A stretch of 51,646 nt of DNA from Anaerolineae bacterium (GTDB lineage: Bacteria; Chloroflexota; Anaerolineae; 4572-78; J111), in the NCBI GenBank assembly GCA_016931895.1, contig JAFGDY010000097.1:1-51646 (forward strand), read 5' to 3'. A model generated the notes under the pieces. The model ran no database searches. It was given only the letters and a program-made list of their open reading frames with translations, and had not been told where the DNA came from. Positions 1-7,953 of this stretch are shown in pieces. The position numbers were made by a program, and so were the translations under genes. Positions within the stretch are counted from its first letter, which is position 1, and every line of letters starts with the position of its first letter.

Positions 1-214
1 CCCTTCAATCCCAACTATTTTGCCCCTTTTTTATCCCTTTTTTCCCTTTCCTATTCTCCTGCAAAAGTCGAGTGAGAAATGAGAAATAAAATATGAGGAA
101 TTTGGCGTGAGGATTGATGAGTTGGCAATTTCTAATTTCCCAAATCGTTAAACTTTTTGCTCCTTGGGCAAGTCTTTTATTTTTAAGAGGTTAAGGCCTG
201 AGGGCTTGCGAAAA
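1..214. other. Intergenic edge, no gene seen
   Basis: No coding region is recognisable here. Bases 1-60 are strongly pyrimidine-rich on the plus strand, and 61-110 hold degenerate GAGAAAT/GAGGAAT-like short repeats. This stretch lies downstream of the minus-strand PPIase gene. I found no convincing terminator hairpin with a T-run. Confidence 0.5.
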
Positions 215-1507
215 TTATTGAGACCGTTGCTGCTCAAGCACAGGGTCAGCAGGCGCTTTGTCCGTTGTCCAGAAATCCTCAATGGTTGCGTTTGCGCGTA
301 ATTCGCTTAACCACTCGCTGTAGGCCAGTTGCTGGCTCAAACGATAATCAGCCGGAGATAATTCGCGGGTTTCGCGGGCCAATACTTCCAGCACGTGCCA
401 GCCAAATTGGGTTTCAATTGGCTCGCTAATTTCACCAATGGGCAGGGTGAAAATAGCTTCATCAATTGGAGATACAAACCGTCCGCGCGGCACAAAGCCT
501 AAATCGCCTCCGGACATGGCGCTGCCTGGGTCTTGAGATAATTCGCCGGCCAGGTCGGCAAAATCTTCGCCGGCCTGGAGGCGGTTGATCACTGCCTGGG
601 CTTCTTCTTCGGTTTCAACCAAGATGTGGCGGGCATGGGCTTGCTCGGCCAATTTGGGAACTTCGCTGCCTATGGCTTCTTGCAGCTTTTCTCGGAATAT
701 CATCATCTCCATAATGTGCCGATAGGTAGCTTCATCAACCCCGGCGTTTTCGGCCAATATATTCAGCCAGTTTGTGTACTGCGTGCTCAGGCTGTTTTCA
801 TCAATCACGTTCAGGGTGGGGGTGGGAGCCGAGGTGGGTGTATCCACGGGGGTGGCCGTCGGTGTGATTTCCTCGGTGACGGTGAGGGTGGGCGAAGGGG
901 TAAAAGTGGGTGTGGGCGTCCACAGGGCGGCTGTGGCCGAGGCCTCCACCCGGGCCGTTCTGGTTTCCGAGGCCGCCGCGGTTGTCAGTCCGCCTGATTG
1001 TCTGGCCAGGAAACGATTGATGGCTTCGGTGACTTCTGCTTCAGAAGCGGTGATCCCTCGTTGGGCGGCTTCGGTTTCTATCAATTCGTCCTCTATCATC
1101 ACCTCAAGCGTATCGCGGTCAACAAGGAAACGTTGCTGTTGAAGCTGGCTGGCTCGTTGCTCAATTTGACCCATCAACAATTCGGCCAATTGGGTGTCGC
1201 CGGACTGGATTAATTCTTGCCGTTGGGTCAAAAGCTGTTGGAGCTGCTGATCGAGCATAAAGCGCTCATACTTTACCCTGGTTTGGTAATTACGCGTAGA
1301 AATTTCTACGCCGTTTACCGTAGCCACCGGCGAATTAGGCTCAAGGACAAATGTTTGCAAAAGGCCAAAGCCCAAAACAATGGCCACCAGGACCGCTACT
1401 ATGCCCAAACCAGTATAAATAAGGCGCAGTTGTTTTTGTTCTTTACGGGAAAGGGCTAATTGTTTACGGGTGGGCGCTCTACCGGGCTGAACTTCGCGTT
1501 TGGTCAT
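215..1507 (-). CDS. Membrane-anchored parvulin-type peptidylprolyl isomerase
   Basis: This 430-residue protein is predicted to catalyse cis-trans isomerisation of prolyl bonds in exported proteins, like PrsA, SurA or PpiD. It has a basic N-terminus, one membrane segment at about residues 28-55, and a SurA_N/PpiD-like helical region. A Thr/Pro-rich insert follows at about 195-235. The rotamase domain is at about 290-385, with the family signatures ARHILV, GGDLGFV and FGWHVLEV. The start is supported by a GAGGAG Shine-Dalgarno seven bases upstream. It is the last gene of the rpsF-ssb-rpsR group, 87 bp after rpsR, with a palindrome in the gap. The low-complexity insert inside the chaperone part is unusual, since PrsA and SurA proteins usually lack one. 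The family is clear; the exact clients are unknown. Confidence 0.85.
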   Translation of the reverse strand: MTKREVQPGRAPTRKQLALSRKEQKQLRLIYTGLGIVAVLVAIVLGFGLLQTFVLEPNSPVATVNGVEISTRNYQTRVKYERFMLDQQLQQLLTQRQELIQSGDTQLAELLMGQIEQRASQLQQQRFLVDRDTLEVMIEDELIETEAAQRGITASEAEVTEAINRFLARQSGGLTTAAASETRTARVEASATAALWTPTPTFTPSPTLTVTEEITPTATPVDTPTSAPTPTLNVIDENSLSTQYTNWLNILAENAGVDEATYRHIMEMMIFREKLQEAIGSEVPKLAEQAHARHILVETEEEAQAVINRLQAGEDFADLAGELSQDPGSAMSGGDLGFVPRGRFVSPIDEAIFTLPIGEISEPIETQFGWHVLEVLARETRELSPADYRLSQQLAYSEWLSELRANATIEDFWTTDKAPADPVLEQQRSQ

Positions 1508-1545
1508 AAATCTCCTCGATAATTGTTTGAGAAAGAATGAGGCGA

Positions 1546-1563
1546 GCGACCCAGCTGGGTCGC
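1546..1563. repeat. Perfect 18-bp palindrome between rpsR and the PPIase gene
   Basis: The sequence GCGACCCAGCTGGGTCGC is its own reverse complement. On the minus strand it is followed by a short pyrimidine stretch (TCATTCTTTCTC), not a clean T-run. It may be a weak terminator or attenuator that lowers transcription into the PPIase gene, or a protein-binding site. The function is inferred. Confidence 0.5.
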
Positions 1564-1594
1564 CCGCAGCAAAAAAGCGTCAGTAAAGTTGTTT

Positions 1595-2020
1595 CTAATT
1601 TTTGCCGTACAGGCGATGGTGTTCGTCGGTGAACGGGGCCAGGGCCAGGTGCCGCGCCCGTTTGATGGCCGTGGCCAACTGGCGTTGATGTTTGGCGCAC
1701 GTGCCGGTTTTGCGACGAGCGCGAATACTGCCATTGCTGTTCATAAAGCGGCGTAAGGTGTCAATGTTTTTCCAATCAATCACTTTCACCTTGTCTACGC
1801 AAAAAGTGCAGACTTTACGGCGCGGCTGAAAACGGCCCATCGGTCGTTTGTAATCGTCGGAGGTGTCCCGATCCCGTTGTTGCCGGTTATACCGGGATCG
1901 TCGTTGTTGTTGCTGCCTCTGTGGGGGCTTACGGCGCGCCGGTTCGTCCTTCTCGTCGCCCTCGTCAATGTCGTCTTCAATTTCTTCAATTTCATTGTTG
2001 GTTTCAAGTTCTTCAGCCAT
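1595..2020 (-). CDS. rpsR: 30S ribosomal protein S18 with long N-terminal extension
   Basis: The C-terminal ~85 residues are a normal S18 that binds 16S rRNA together with S6 in the small-subunit platform. The zinc-type (C+) ligands are visible: C71 and C74 in CTFC, then C108 and H111 in GTCAKH. The protein is 141 residues, against about 75-85 for typical S18. The extra ~56 residues comprise an acidic stretch (1-27) followed by an Arg/Gln-rich stretch (29-50). The start at 2020 is preceded by an AGGA motif about 9 bases upstream. The gene sits 14 bp downstream of ssb in the conserved rpsF-ssb-rpsR order. The core identification is secure; the extension's role is unknown. Confidence 0.95.
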   Translation of the reverse strand: MAEELETNNEIEEIEDDIDEGDEKDEPARRKPPQRQQQQRRSRYNRQQRDRDTSDDYKRPMGRFQPRRKVCTFCVDKVKVIDWKNIDTLRRFMNSNGSIRARRKTGTCAKHQRQLATAIKRARHLALAPFTDEHHRLYGKN

Positions 2021-2034
2021 AGCTGTTTTCCTAT

Positions 2035-2460
2035 CTATTTTTCAAAATCTAAATGGTCAACAAAATCAAAGGCCAGGTCTTTGTCGCCATAACCATCATT
2101 CTCAGCTTTATCCTGCTGGTCTTTATTTCTGGGCCCCAGGATAATCATTTCATTGGCCACAACTTCCGTACGAAAGTGCCGTTGACCGTTTTCATCTTCC
2201 CAACTGCGCGTTTGCAATCTCCCTTCCACGTAAACCTGTTGGCTTTTAGACAGAATTTGATTGCAAATTTCAGCCAGATTTCCCCAGGCTACAACATTAA
2301 ACCACTCCGTTTCCTCCCGCCGTTCTCCATCGGGGGCCGTCCAGGTGCGGCTGGAGGCCAGGCTAAATGATGTAACCGGCTTGCCAGAGGGCGTGTACCG
2401 CATTTCGGGGTCTCGCCCGATATTACCGATAACCATTACTTTGTTCAATCCTCTTGACAT
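2035..2460 (-). CDS. ssb: Single-stranded DNA-binding protein
   Basis: This is an OB-fold protein that coats ssDNA in replication, repair and recombination. The N-terminal signature MSRGLNKVMVIGNIGRDPE and the downstream WFNVVAWG and YVEGRLQTRSWED motifs are classical. I chose the internal ATG at 2460 (141 residues) because GAGAGG lies 9 bases upstream; the longer reading frame to 2487 adds nine residues with no family match. The C-terminus ends in FVDHLDFEK and lacks a typical DDDIPF-like acidic tip, so partner binding through the tail may differ. It lies between rpsF and rpsR, as in many bacteria. Confidence 0.95.
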   Translation of the reverse strand: MSRGLNKVMVIGNIGRDPEMRYTPSGKPVTSFSLASSRTWTAPDGERREETEWFNVVAWGNLAEICNQILSKSQQVYVEGRLQTRSWEDENGQRHFRTEVVANEMIILGPRNKDQQDKAENDGYGDKDLAFDFVDHLDFEK

Positions 2461-2495
2461 TTTATTAGCCTCTCTATCTAAGACCAAATCAGAAA

Positions 2496-2783
2496 TTAAC
2501 TTTCAACTTTAACCAGCAGATACCGGATAATGTCCTCTGACAATTTTAGTTCGCGCTCTAATTCTATGATTGAGGCTGGGGGAATTTTGGCCTGGAACAA
2601 CACGTAAGTGCCTTCCCGATAATTGTTGATGGCATAGGCCAAATTTCTTCGGCCCCATACATCAACAGACGTCACTTCTCCGTTGACCGTGCCGACAAAC
2701 TTGGTGACCTGATCAACGACACCCGTGACGTCTTCACCCTCGATCGTGGGCTTGATGATGAACGCAAGCTCATAGTCTCGCAT
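2496..2783 (-). CDS. rpsF: 30S ribosomal protein S6
   Basis: A 95-residue S6 of normal length. It starts MRDYELAFIIKP and contains DVWGRRNLAYAINNYREGTYVL, the typical core strands of the ferredoxin-like fold. S6 pairs with S18 on the 16S rRNA platform. The start has a strong AAGGAGGT Shine-Dalgarno. It is the first gene of the operon and carries a hairpin leader upstream that could bind the S6:S18 complex. Confidence 0.97.
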   Translation of the reverse strand: MRDYELAFIIKPTIEGEDVTGVVDQVTKFVGTVNGEVTSVDVWGRRNLAYAINNYREGTYVLFQAKIPPASIIELERELKLSEDIIRYLLVKVES

Positions 2784-2821
2784 GCCAGTTTACCTCCTTT
2801 CTACGGATTTAGCCCCTAGTC

Positions 2822-2871
2822 TTTGCCAGGAGCAGAAAGAATGGAGCCGGTCAGTGGCTCCATTTGGCAAA
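2822..2871 (-). promoter_or_regulatory. Hairpin leader of rpsF, candidate S6:S18 autoregulatory element
   Basis: Read on the minus strand, two nested perfect stems are visible. The outer stem is TTTGCCA/TGGCAAA. The inner stem is AATGGAGCC/GGCTCCATT and closes a seven-base loop ACTGACC, so ACCGG sits at the loop-stem boundary. The element lies between the rpsF promoter and its start codon. S6:S18 leaders are known in many bacteria and carry a CCG feature in a hairpin that mimics the rRNA site. The match here is by position and general shape only. Confidence 0.55.
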
Positions 2872-2876
2872 ACAAT

Positions 2877-2904
2877 ACTATATCACAAATTCTATTGAAC
2901 GCAA
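2877..2904 (-). promoter_or_regulatory. Sigma70-type promoter of the rpsF operon
   Basis: On the minus strand a -35 box TTGCGT (2899-2904) and a -10 box TATAGT (2877-2882) are separated by 16 bp. Transcription would begin near 2870, just before the leader hairpin. Confidence 0.6.
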
Positions 2905-3164
2905 AATGCGCTATGTTTGGCGGACCGGCAATCCCTAAGGAAAAACGACGAAGGACGAAGGACCAACGACGAACGACGGACGACGAAACCTGGCCATTGG
3001 TCGTTGGTCAGAATGACAAATTGTAACCGGATTGTAATGCTTATATTAAAAAATTTGTGGTAAGCTAACGATAAGAAGTTTAGCTGGATAATCTTTGCAA
3101 TATTCCGGGGAAAACTTCTCATTCACCTGAACTTTTAAAATATTTTTCACAGGAGCCAGGATCA
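2905..3164. repeat. Intergenic region with degenerate ACGACGA repeats and an inverted repeat
   Basis: No gene is seen. Bases 2941-2990 consist of loose copies of ACGACGA, AAGGACG and GGACGACG. Within them GACCAACGAC (2961-2970) is matched by its exact reverse complement GTCGTTGGTC (3000-3009), which would form a long-looped hairpin. A weak plus-strand promoter candidate for the receiver gene has TTGTAA at 3021-3026 and TATATT at 3042-3047, but its 15-bp spacer is short. Confidence 0.45.
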
Positions 3165-3566
3165 ATGCCCACCATTCTCTACGCCGAAGATGACGTTGAA
3201 CACCGAGAAATGATGCGCGTCATCCTAAAAGACACCGACATCACCCTTGTTGAAGCCACCAACGGCCAGGAAGCTTTGCAGAAGATCCAGCATCAACACC
3301 CCGATCTGGTTTTGCTGGACCTGTTTATGCCCAAACTGGATGGCCATGGCGTGATGGAGGCATTAAAATCCGACCCCGAAACCAGCCATATTCCCATTAT
3401 TGTTCTTTCGGCCTGGTCTACCGGCGACAACCGGAAGCGGGCCAGAAGTGCTGGGGCGCTGGAATTTATTGCCAAACCTTATGATCCGGTTGAATTGGTG
3501 AGCGTGGTTAGAGATTATCTGGCCGGTCGCATCGGCTCGCCCCAGCAGGCGCTTTCTCAGGGGTAA
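3165..3566 (+). CDS. Single-domain response regulator (receiver only)
   Basis: This 133-residue protein is almost entirely a CheY-like receiver domain. The acidic pocket D9/D10, phosphorylated Asp D52 (LLDLFMP), switch Ser S82 and conserved Lys K104 (AKPYDP) are all present. There is no output domain, so it should act by protein contact or as a phosphorelay shuttle. AGGAG lies 12 bases upstream of the ATG. No histidine kinase is adjacent; the hybrid kinase and the kinase-like protein at 32-41 kb are the only visible candidates in the window, and a link to them is speculative. Confidence 0.9.
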   Translation: MPTILYAEDDVEHREMMRVILKDTDITLVEATNGQEALQKIQHQHPDLVLLDLFMPKLDGHGVMEALKSDPETSHIPIIVLSAWSTGDNRKRARSAGALEFIAKPYDPVELVSVVRDYLAGRIGSPQQALSQG

Positions 3567-3692
3567 ACATAGCCAGCGTTTGCCCGGTATCAGTTTACTT
3601 TGGCTACTTCCGGCAATTTATCCTGTTGTCGGGCTAAAGTAGGCGGCAGCTTGTGCTCCAGGCAGACTTGAACAGGAGAATCGTTTACGCCT

Positions 3693-3800
3693 ATGGCGCC
3701 AATCTGGGAGTGGGGCAACCAGCTCATTATTTCTATTCAAGCCGTCCACAATCCTGTCCTGGACGGCTTTTTTAATGCCGTCATTTTTTTGGGTGAGTGG
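3693..3800 (+). pseudogene. Remnant of a PAP2-type phosphatase gene (N-terminus only)
   Basis: The frame starting at ATG 3693 reads AIQ-type PAP2 N-terminal sequence: a Trp-rich start, then LIISIQAVHNPVLDGFFNAV and IFLGE. This resembles the first helices of bacterial PAP2 membrane phosphatases (commonly I/L-Q-x-x-x-x-P-x-L-D-x-F-F-x-x-x-T-F-L-G). After GE at about 3796 the similarity stops and the frame runs on only to 3881. None of the catalytic motifs are present. It looks like a gene truncated by deletion up against the next gene. The rest of 3567-3877 shows nothing else. Confidence 0.5.
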
Positions 3801-3877
3801 CGGCGCGTTGTGGCTGTTCAAGCGGGTCAACCTGGCCTGACTTTACAAAACTCCATTTTTTATGTAAACTTTCTGGT

Positions 3878-5668
3878 ATGACGACAGGAAACCTCGACCG
3901 TTCCGCAAAACTGATTGGCCTGCTCTGGCTAATAACCTTGACCCTGTTTGCGCCTGCTGCCGTGGCCCAAGAACCGTCTTCCCCTGCTGCGCCTACCCCC
4001 TTTGACCCTCGTTTTGGTGTGGTTGACAGTTTTGTCAATACTCAGGAGGCCAACGCCGCCGGCGCGGGCTGGACGCGCGTTTTCTTCCGCTGGGATGTGG
4101 TTCAACCCGCCGGCTCCTTTGACTGGAAACCAAGCAACGTGCCCGACACTTTCCTGGACGCCGAAATTGCCGCCGGCCGGGAAGTGGTGGCCGTATTGAT
4201 TGGCACGCCCACTTGGGCCACCGACCGGGCCGTGTCAACCGCTGTGCCACCGCTTGAAGCGTGGGGCGATTTTGTGTTTAAAATTGCCACCCAGTACCAG
4301 GGGCGGATCCGGCATTGGGTGGTGTGGCACCAGCCTGATATTACCGATCCCGCTTCTGCCGGCCATACCTGGGACGGGAGCGAAGAAGAGTATTATCGCC
4401 TGCTCAAAGAAGCTTATCTCAAAATCAAGGCCGTTGATCCACAAATGCAAGTCCACCTGGCCGGGTTGACCTACACCTGGGATTTCAACCGGGGCCAAAA
4501 ACAATACCTGGCCCGCCTGTTAGACGTGATTATCACCGACCCGCAGGCGGCCAACGAAAATTACTATTTTGATGCCGTCGGCTATCACGTTTACTACTCG
4601 CCGCGCCAAATCCTGGATGTCATCACCGATGTGCGCAGTATTCTTGACTCCTACGGCCTGGGGCAAAAGCCCATCTGGATCACCGAAACCAACGCGCCTC
4701 CCTCTGAAGATTACATTGAGCCGGTGGCCATACCGGGACCTTTTAAGGTGACACTAGAGGAACAAAGCGCATTTGTGATTCAGGCTTTTGCCCTGGCCCT
4801 AGCCGGCGGCGCGGAGCGAACCGCTTTTTTTAAAATGTGCAACGAGCGCGACGAAACGCCTTATGGCCTGTTGCGTAGCGATAACTCTCGCCGCCCGGCT
4901 TTTCAGGCCTTCCAGGTGGTCACTACCTATTTTGCCGGAGTGCAAAATACAAGCTGGTTGCAAGAAGGCAGCGTTTACATTGTCACGCTAGATCGCGGCG
5001 GTCAAACCACTACGGTGCTGTGGAACATGGCCACCGCCCCCACCATTTTCACCCTCAACGCCATTGCCCCTCAAGCCTTGCTGGTTGACGAGCGCGGCAA
5101 CCAACAGCCCCTGGCAGCCAATGGCAATGCCTATACCATCCCTTTACCCGGCGCGTTATGCAGCAACAAACCCGACTGTTTTATCGGCGGCGCGCCCCGT
5201 TTGCTTGTGGAAACCGGTTCGCCGGACCAGCGCGCCCCGCTGCTGCCGGTATTGACCTCCACGCCAACGCCTACCCCACCGGCCCCAACAGATACGCCCG
5301 TTCCCACCCCTACCCCTTTGCCGCCCCCCACCTTGACTTCCACTGCCGTTCTTGAACAAAGCGCAGCCGGAGAATCGCCAGTCGCAACCTCCACGCCTGT
5401 AATTGGCGAGGCCACGAGTGAGGAAGTTTCTCCGGCAGCAACGACCGAGGCGCCAGCCGCAGTTGCTGTGCTGCCAGACCCAGACGTTGGGGTCTCAGCG
5501 CCGGACGAAGGAGAAGCCGCTGTACCCGAATTGACTCCGGTGCCCCCCGTCACCTTCAGCACCGTTATGACCCCCCGTCGGATATTATGGTTGCTGATTA
5601 TTGGCCTGATTATTTTTACGGTGACTTACGGTATCCAGGTGGTGATTTGGTACCGGGTCCGGCGATGA
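3878..5668 (+). CDS. Membrane-anchored GH39/GH5-like (beta/alpha)8 protein, altered acid/base residue
   Basis: I place the start at ATG 3878 (597 residues) because it gives a signal peptide (LIGLLWLITLTLFAPAAVAQ); the frame is open upstream to 3797, but that part is not family-like. Residues ~35-340 resemble the clan-A barrel of GH39-type hydrolases: FFRWDVVQP, WVVWHQPD, VGYHVYYSP and IWITETN. The usual acid/base motif W-N-E-P is WHQP here, with Gln at residue 152. The nucleophile Glu is kept at E270. A Thr/Pro-rich linker (~455-560) leads to a C-terminal membrane helix and a short basic tail, so the barrel would be displayed outside the cell. It may bind rather than cleave glycans. It is convergent with the next gene, with an 11-bp gap. 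Confidence 0.75.
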   Translation: MTTGNLDRSAKLIGLLWLITLTLFAPAAVAQEPSSPAAPTPFDPRFGVVDSFVNTQEANAAGAGWTRVFFRWDVVQPAGSFDWKPSNVPDTFLDAEIAAGREVVAVLIGTPTWATDRAVSTAVPPLEAWGDFVFKIATQYQGRIRHWVVWHQPDITDPASAGHTWDGSEEEYYRLLKEAYLKIKAVDPQMQVHLAGLTYTWDFNRGQKQYLARLLDVIITDPQAANENYYFDAVGYHVYYSPRQILDVITDVRSILDSYGLGQKPIWITETNAPPSEDYIEPVAIPGPFKVTLEEQSAFVIQAFALALAGGAERTAFFKMCNERDETPYGLLRSDNSRRPAFQAFQVVTTYFAGVQNTSWLQEGSVYIVTLDRGGQTTTVLWNMATAPTIFTLNAIAPQALLVDERGNQQPLAANGNAYTIPLPGALCSNKPDCFIGGAPRLLVETGSPDQRAPLLPVLTSTPTPTPPAPTDTPVPTPTPLPPPTLTSTAVLEQSAAGESPVATSTPVIGEATSEEVSPAATTEAPAAVAVLPDPDVGVSAPDEGEAAVPELTPVPPVTFSTVMTPRRILWLLIIGLIIFTVTYGIQVVIWYRVRR

Positions 5669-5679
5669 GAGGATGGCTG

Positions 5680-7776
5680 TCAATCACCCGCAATTTCTAA
5701 GGTGCCCAGCAACACACTATCAGGAACCGGCCCAGATGGCCCGTCAATTACTTTCAGCCGCTCGCTGGTGGCCGGGTTGTACATACCGGTCAATAGCAAA
5801 TACTGGCCGGGGGTAACGCCGGCTTCCAGCGTAAGGTCATAGCGGTCCGCCAGCACCTCGTTGGGACGCCAGCGCGAGGTGGGCAGCGTCCCGCCAAAAG
5901 GCTGCTGATCCTGCTGGGCCTTGACAAAACCATCCGGCGCGGTTAGGTGCACAAAAACAGTGTAATCTACGGCCGGGGTTTTCTGGGCGCGCCAGGCGAG
6001 GATGACCCGCCGGGAAGCTGGGTTGTTTGGGGGACTTATAACTTCGTAGCCCACCAGTTCAAGACCCCCCTCCAGCGCGGCCAACGGCTCCACTTCCCTC
6101 ACCGGCGAAAAAATGCACCATTTGCAGGGCAAGCCGGGGTACGCCAAATCCAACGCCCAATTGGGGGGAAGCTGTTCAAACACGATCAATTCATTATCGC
6201 GTTGAAAATAACCGGCCAGGGCCTGGCGGCGGCGACGAGCCGTATCGTCGTCAACAATAAGGTAATCCGGCCGGCGGGCCTGCACGTAACCTTCCATAGC
6301 GGGCCAGCTATCCACCTCAACCGGCAGCCGTTCAAAGGTAAAATGGGCCGGGAATTTCCACAAAGGCAACGACTTACTCGGCCCAAATGTCACCAGGGTC
6401 TTACCGGCAGGCCGATCCGTCGAGAGCCACTGCACAATTTCTTCCTCCTCGGCGTTGTGGCTGCGGTCGGATTCGTAGGGATTAACGGTCAAGGCCCAGG
6501 CCTCAACCCGGAACGTGTCAATCAGCCACCACGTCCCTCCTCCGATGATCAGGGCCAGGACCAGCCGGTAGAGTCTGGTTTTACTCAAAGATCGCCGGTT
6601 GGCCGTGATTTTTGATGAGGTTAAGTGGCGTTCTACTCCCCCCATCAAGTTGACCACCGCATCGGCCAGAACCAGGTAAATTGGCCCTAACAAGGGCACA
6701 ATAAAACGGGTCTCGGCTGAAGAGCCGGCCACGTACCAGGTGAAAAAGAGATAAAAAAGGGCGCAGAGGAAAAAGGTGAACCAGAGAATGTTTTTGCGCC
6801 GGGCCAGGTACGCCCGCAGGCCCCGGCGCTGAAAAACAATGAGGAAAATAAAGAGGCCGATAACCAAGGCCCCTAAAACCGGCCCCAGCCAGGGCGGCTT
6901 AAAAGTTCGGCCTGGAATGAGGCTGTGGGCCACAACCGGGTTGAGTCGCCTTAATCCTTTTTGGATACGCGCCAGTATGTCGGCAGGGGTGTGCGTGTCC
7001 ATGTAGGTGGAAAAAGTGGGTAAATCCGCCGGGTCTTCGGTGTTGATCTGTTCCAGTTGGTCCATCCACATAATGTGTTGGGTGGCAAAATTGTAGGTGG
7101 GGCTGCCAAACTCGTTGGCATTATAAATCAACAGCGGCAGGGAGACAATGATAAAGACCAACGGCACCAGCAGCAGTTCAAAATGGCGGATGACCTTGAG
7201 CCGGTAATATAGGAGCGCGGTCAAGCCCCAGGCCGCCAAGAGAACCGGGGCCGAACCCTTGGTGAGAAAAGCCAGGCCAACAAAGAGGCCGGCCAGTAAA
7301 CAATATTTCCACCTGGCCAGGCTTTTGATCAAAAAATACCAGGCCCCTACCATGATCAAGGCTAACAGGGTGTCGGCATAAACGGTGGCGGCGCGGATAT
7401 GAAACTCTTTATTGGCGGCCAGCAGAAAAGCGGCCAGCAGCCCTGCCCGCCAGCCAAAAAGGCTTGCTCCGGCGGCAAAAACCGCCAGCACCGCCAGCGC
7501 GCCGGTGCCCAGGGTGACCAGTTTAGCCGTGGTAAAATAACTCCACTCCCGCTTGGCAAAAGGGGCGAGTTGGAGGGCGTACAGCGGGGGGCGAGTGCCG
7601 TCGCTGAGAACACCAGACTCGCGCAAAGCCAGGCCCAGGGCCAGGTAGGCGCTTTCATCGCCGTCGCTGGAGAGATGATTGAACAGTATTTTGGGCAAAC
7701 CAACCACAGCAAAACGGGCCACGATAAGCGCCAGCAGAAAAATGAGCAAGGTGTACCAAAATTTGGATGAGCGCAT
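5680..7776 (-). CDS. GT39/PMT-like multi-pass membrane glycosyltransferase
   Basis: A 698-residue integral membrane protein. The ATG at 7776 is preferred: it is preceded by AAGG about 8 bases upstream and gives a hydrophobic first helix. The longer frame to 7884 adds 36 non-membrane residues. The first extracytoplasmic loop carries DGDESAYLALGLALRE, the acidic motif expected for polyprenyl-phosphate-sugar-dependent transferases of the ArnT/PMT type. About 10-12 membrane helices follow. A soluble C-terminal part from ~470 ends in a beta-rich region (VDYTVFVHLTAPDG). It probably transfers a lipid-linked sugar to an exported acceptor. Donor and acceptor are not shown by the sequence. Confidence 0.75.
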   Translation of the reverse strand: MRSSKFWYTLLIFLLALIVARFAVVGLPKILFNHLSSDGDESAYLALGLALRESGVLSDGTRPPLYALQLAPFAKREWSYFTTAKLVTLGTGALAVLAVFAAGASLFGWRAGLLAAFLLAANKEFHIRAATVYADTLLALIMVGAWYFLIKSLARWKYCLLAGLFVGLAFLTKGSAPVLLAAWGLTALLYYRLKVIRHFELLLVPLVFIIVSLPLLIYNANEFGSPTYNFATQHIMWMDQLEQINTEDPADLPTFSTYMDTHTPADILARIQKGLRRLNPVVAHSLIPGRTFKPPWLGPVLGALVIGLFIFLIVFQRRGLRAYLARRKNILWFTFFLCALFYLFFTWYVAGSSAETRFIVPLLGPIYLVLADAVVNLMGGVERHLTSSKITANRRSLSKTRLYRLVLALIIGGGTWWLIDTFRVEAWALTVNPYESDRSHNAEEEEIVQWLSTDRPAGKTLVTFGPSKSLPLWKFPAHFTFERLPVEVDSWPAMEGYVQARRPDYLIVDDDTARRRRQALAGYFQRDNELIVFEQLPPNWALDLAYPGLPCKWCIFSPVREVEPLAALEGGLELVGYEVISPPNNPASRRVILAWRAQKTPAVDYTVFVHLTAPDGFVKAQQDQQPFGGTLPTSRWRPNEVLADRYDLTLEAGVTPGQYLLLTGMYNPATSERLKVIDGPSGPVPDSVLLGTLEIAGD

Positions 7777-7885
7777 ATTTGACCTTAAGGCAATATTGAT
7801 GATGGGGCCTATTGTAGCACGTTGTCGGCAATCGCTCCAATATGGGCCGGGTGGTGTGCGGGCGTTTACGGCCCGGCGAGTCACA

Positions 7886-7914
7886 AAAAGGCCGGTTTAC
7901 CAGACCGGCCTTTT
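7886..7914 (-). terminator. Intrinsic terminator after the dockerin operon
   Basis: On the minus strand GGCCGGT pairs with ACCGGCC around a seven-base loop, flanked by A4 and T5. It lies 40 bp beyond the stop codon of the gene ending at 7954. The A/T flanks make it usable in both directions. Confidence 0.8.
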
Positions 7915-7953
7915 GCTGAGTTTTTCATTGGTTGGCAATAAACTGTTGGCTGG

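Noticed and set aside
3797-3877. Earlier start of the GH39-like gene at 3797
   Set aside because: The added residues are not family-like and would bury the signal peptide.
5131-5562. 143-codon minus-strand frame opposite the Thr/Pro linker
   Set aside because: It is a low-complexity Gly/Val antisense shadow of the linker codons.
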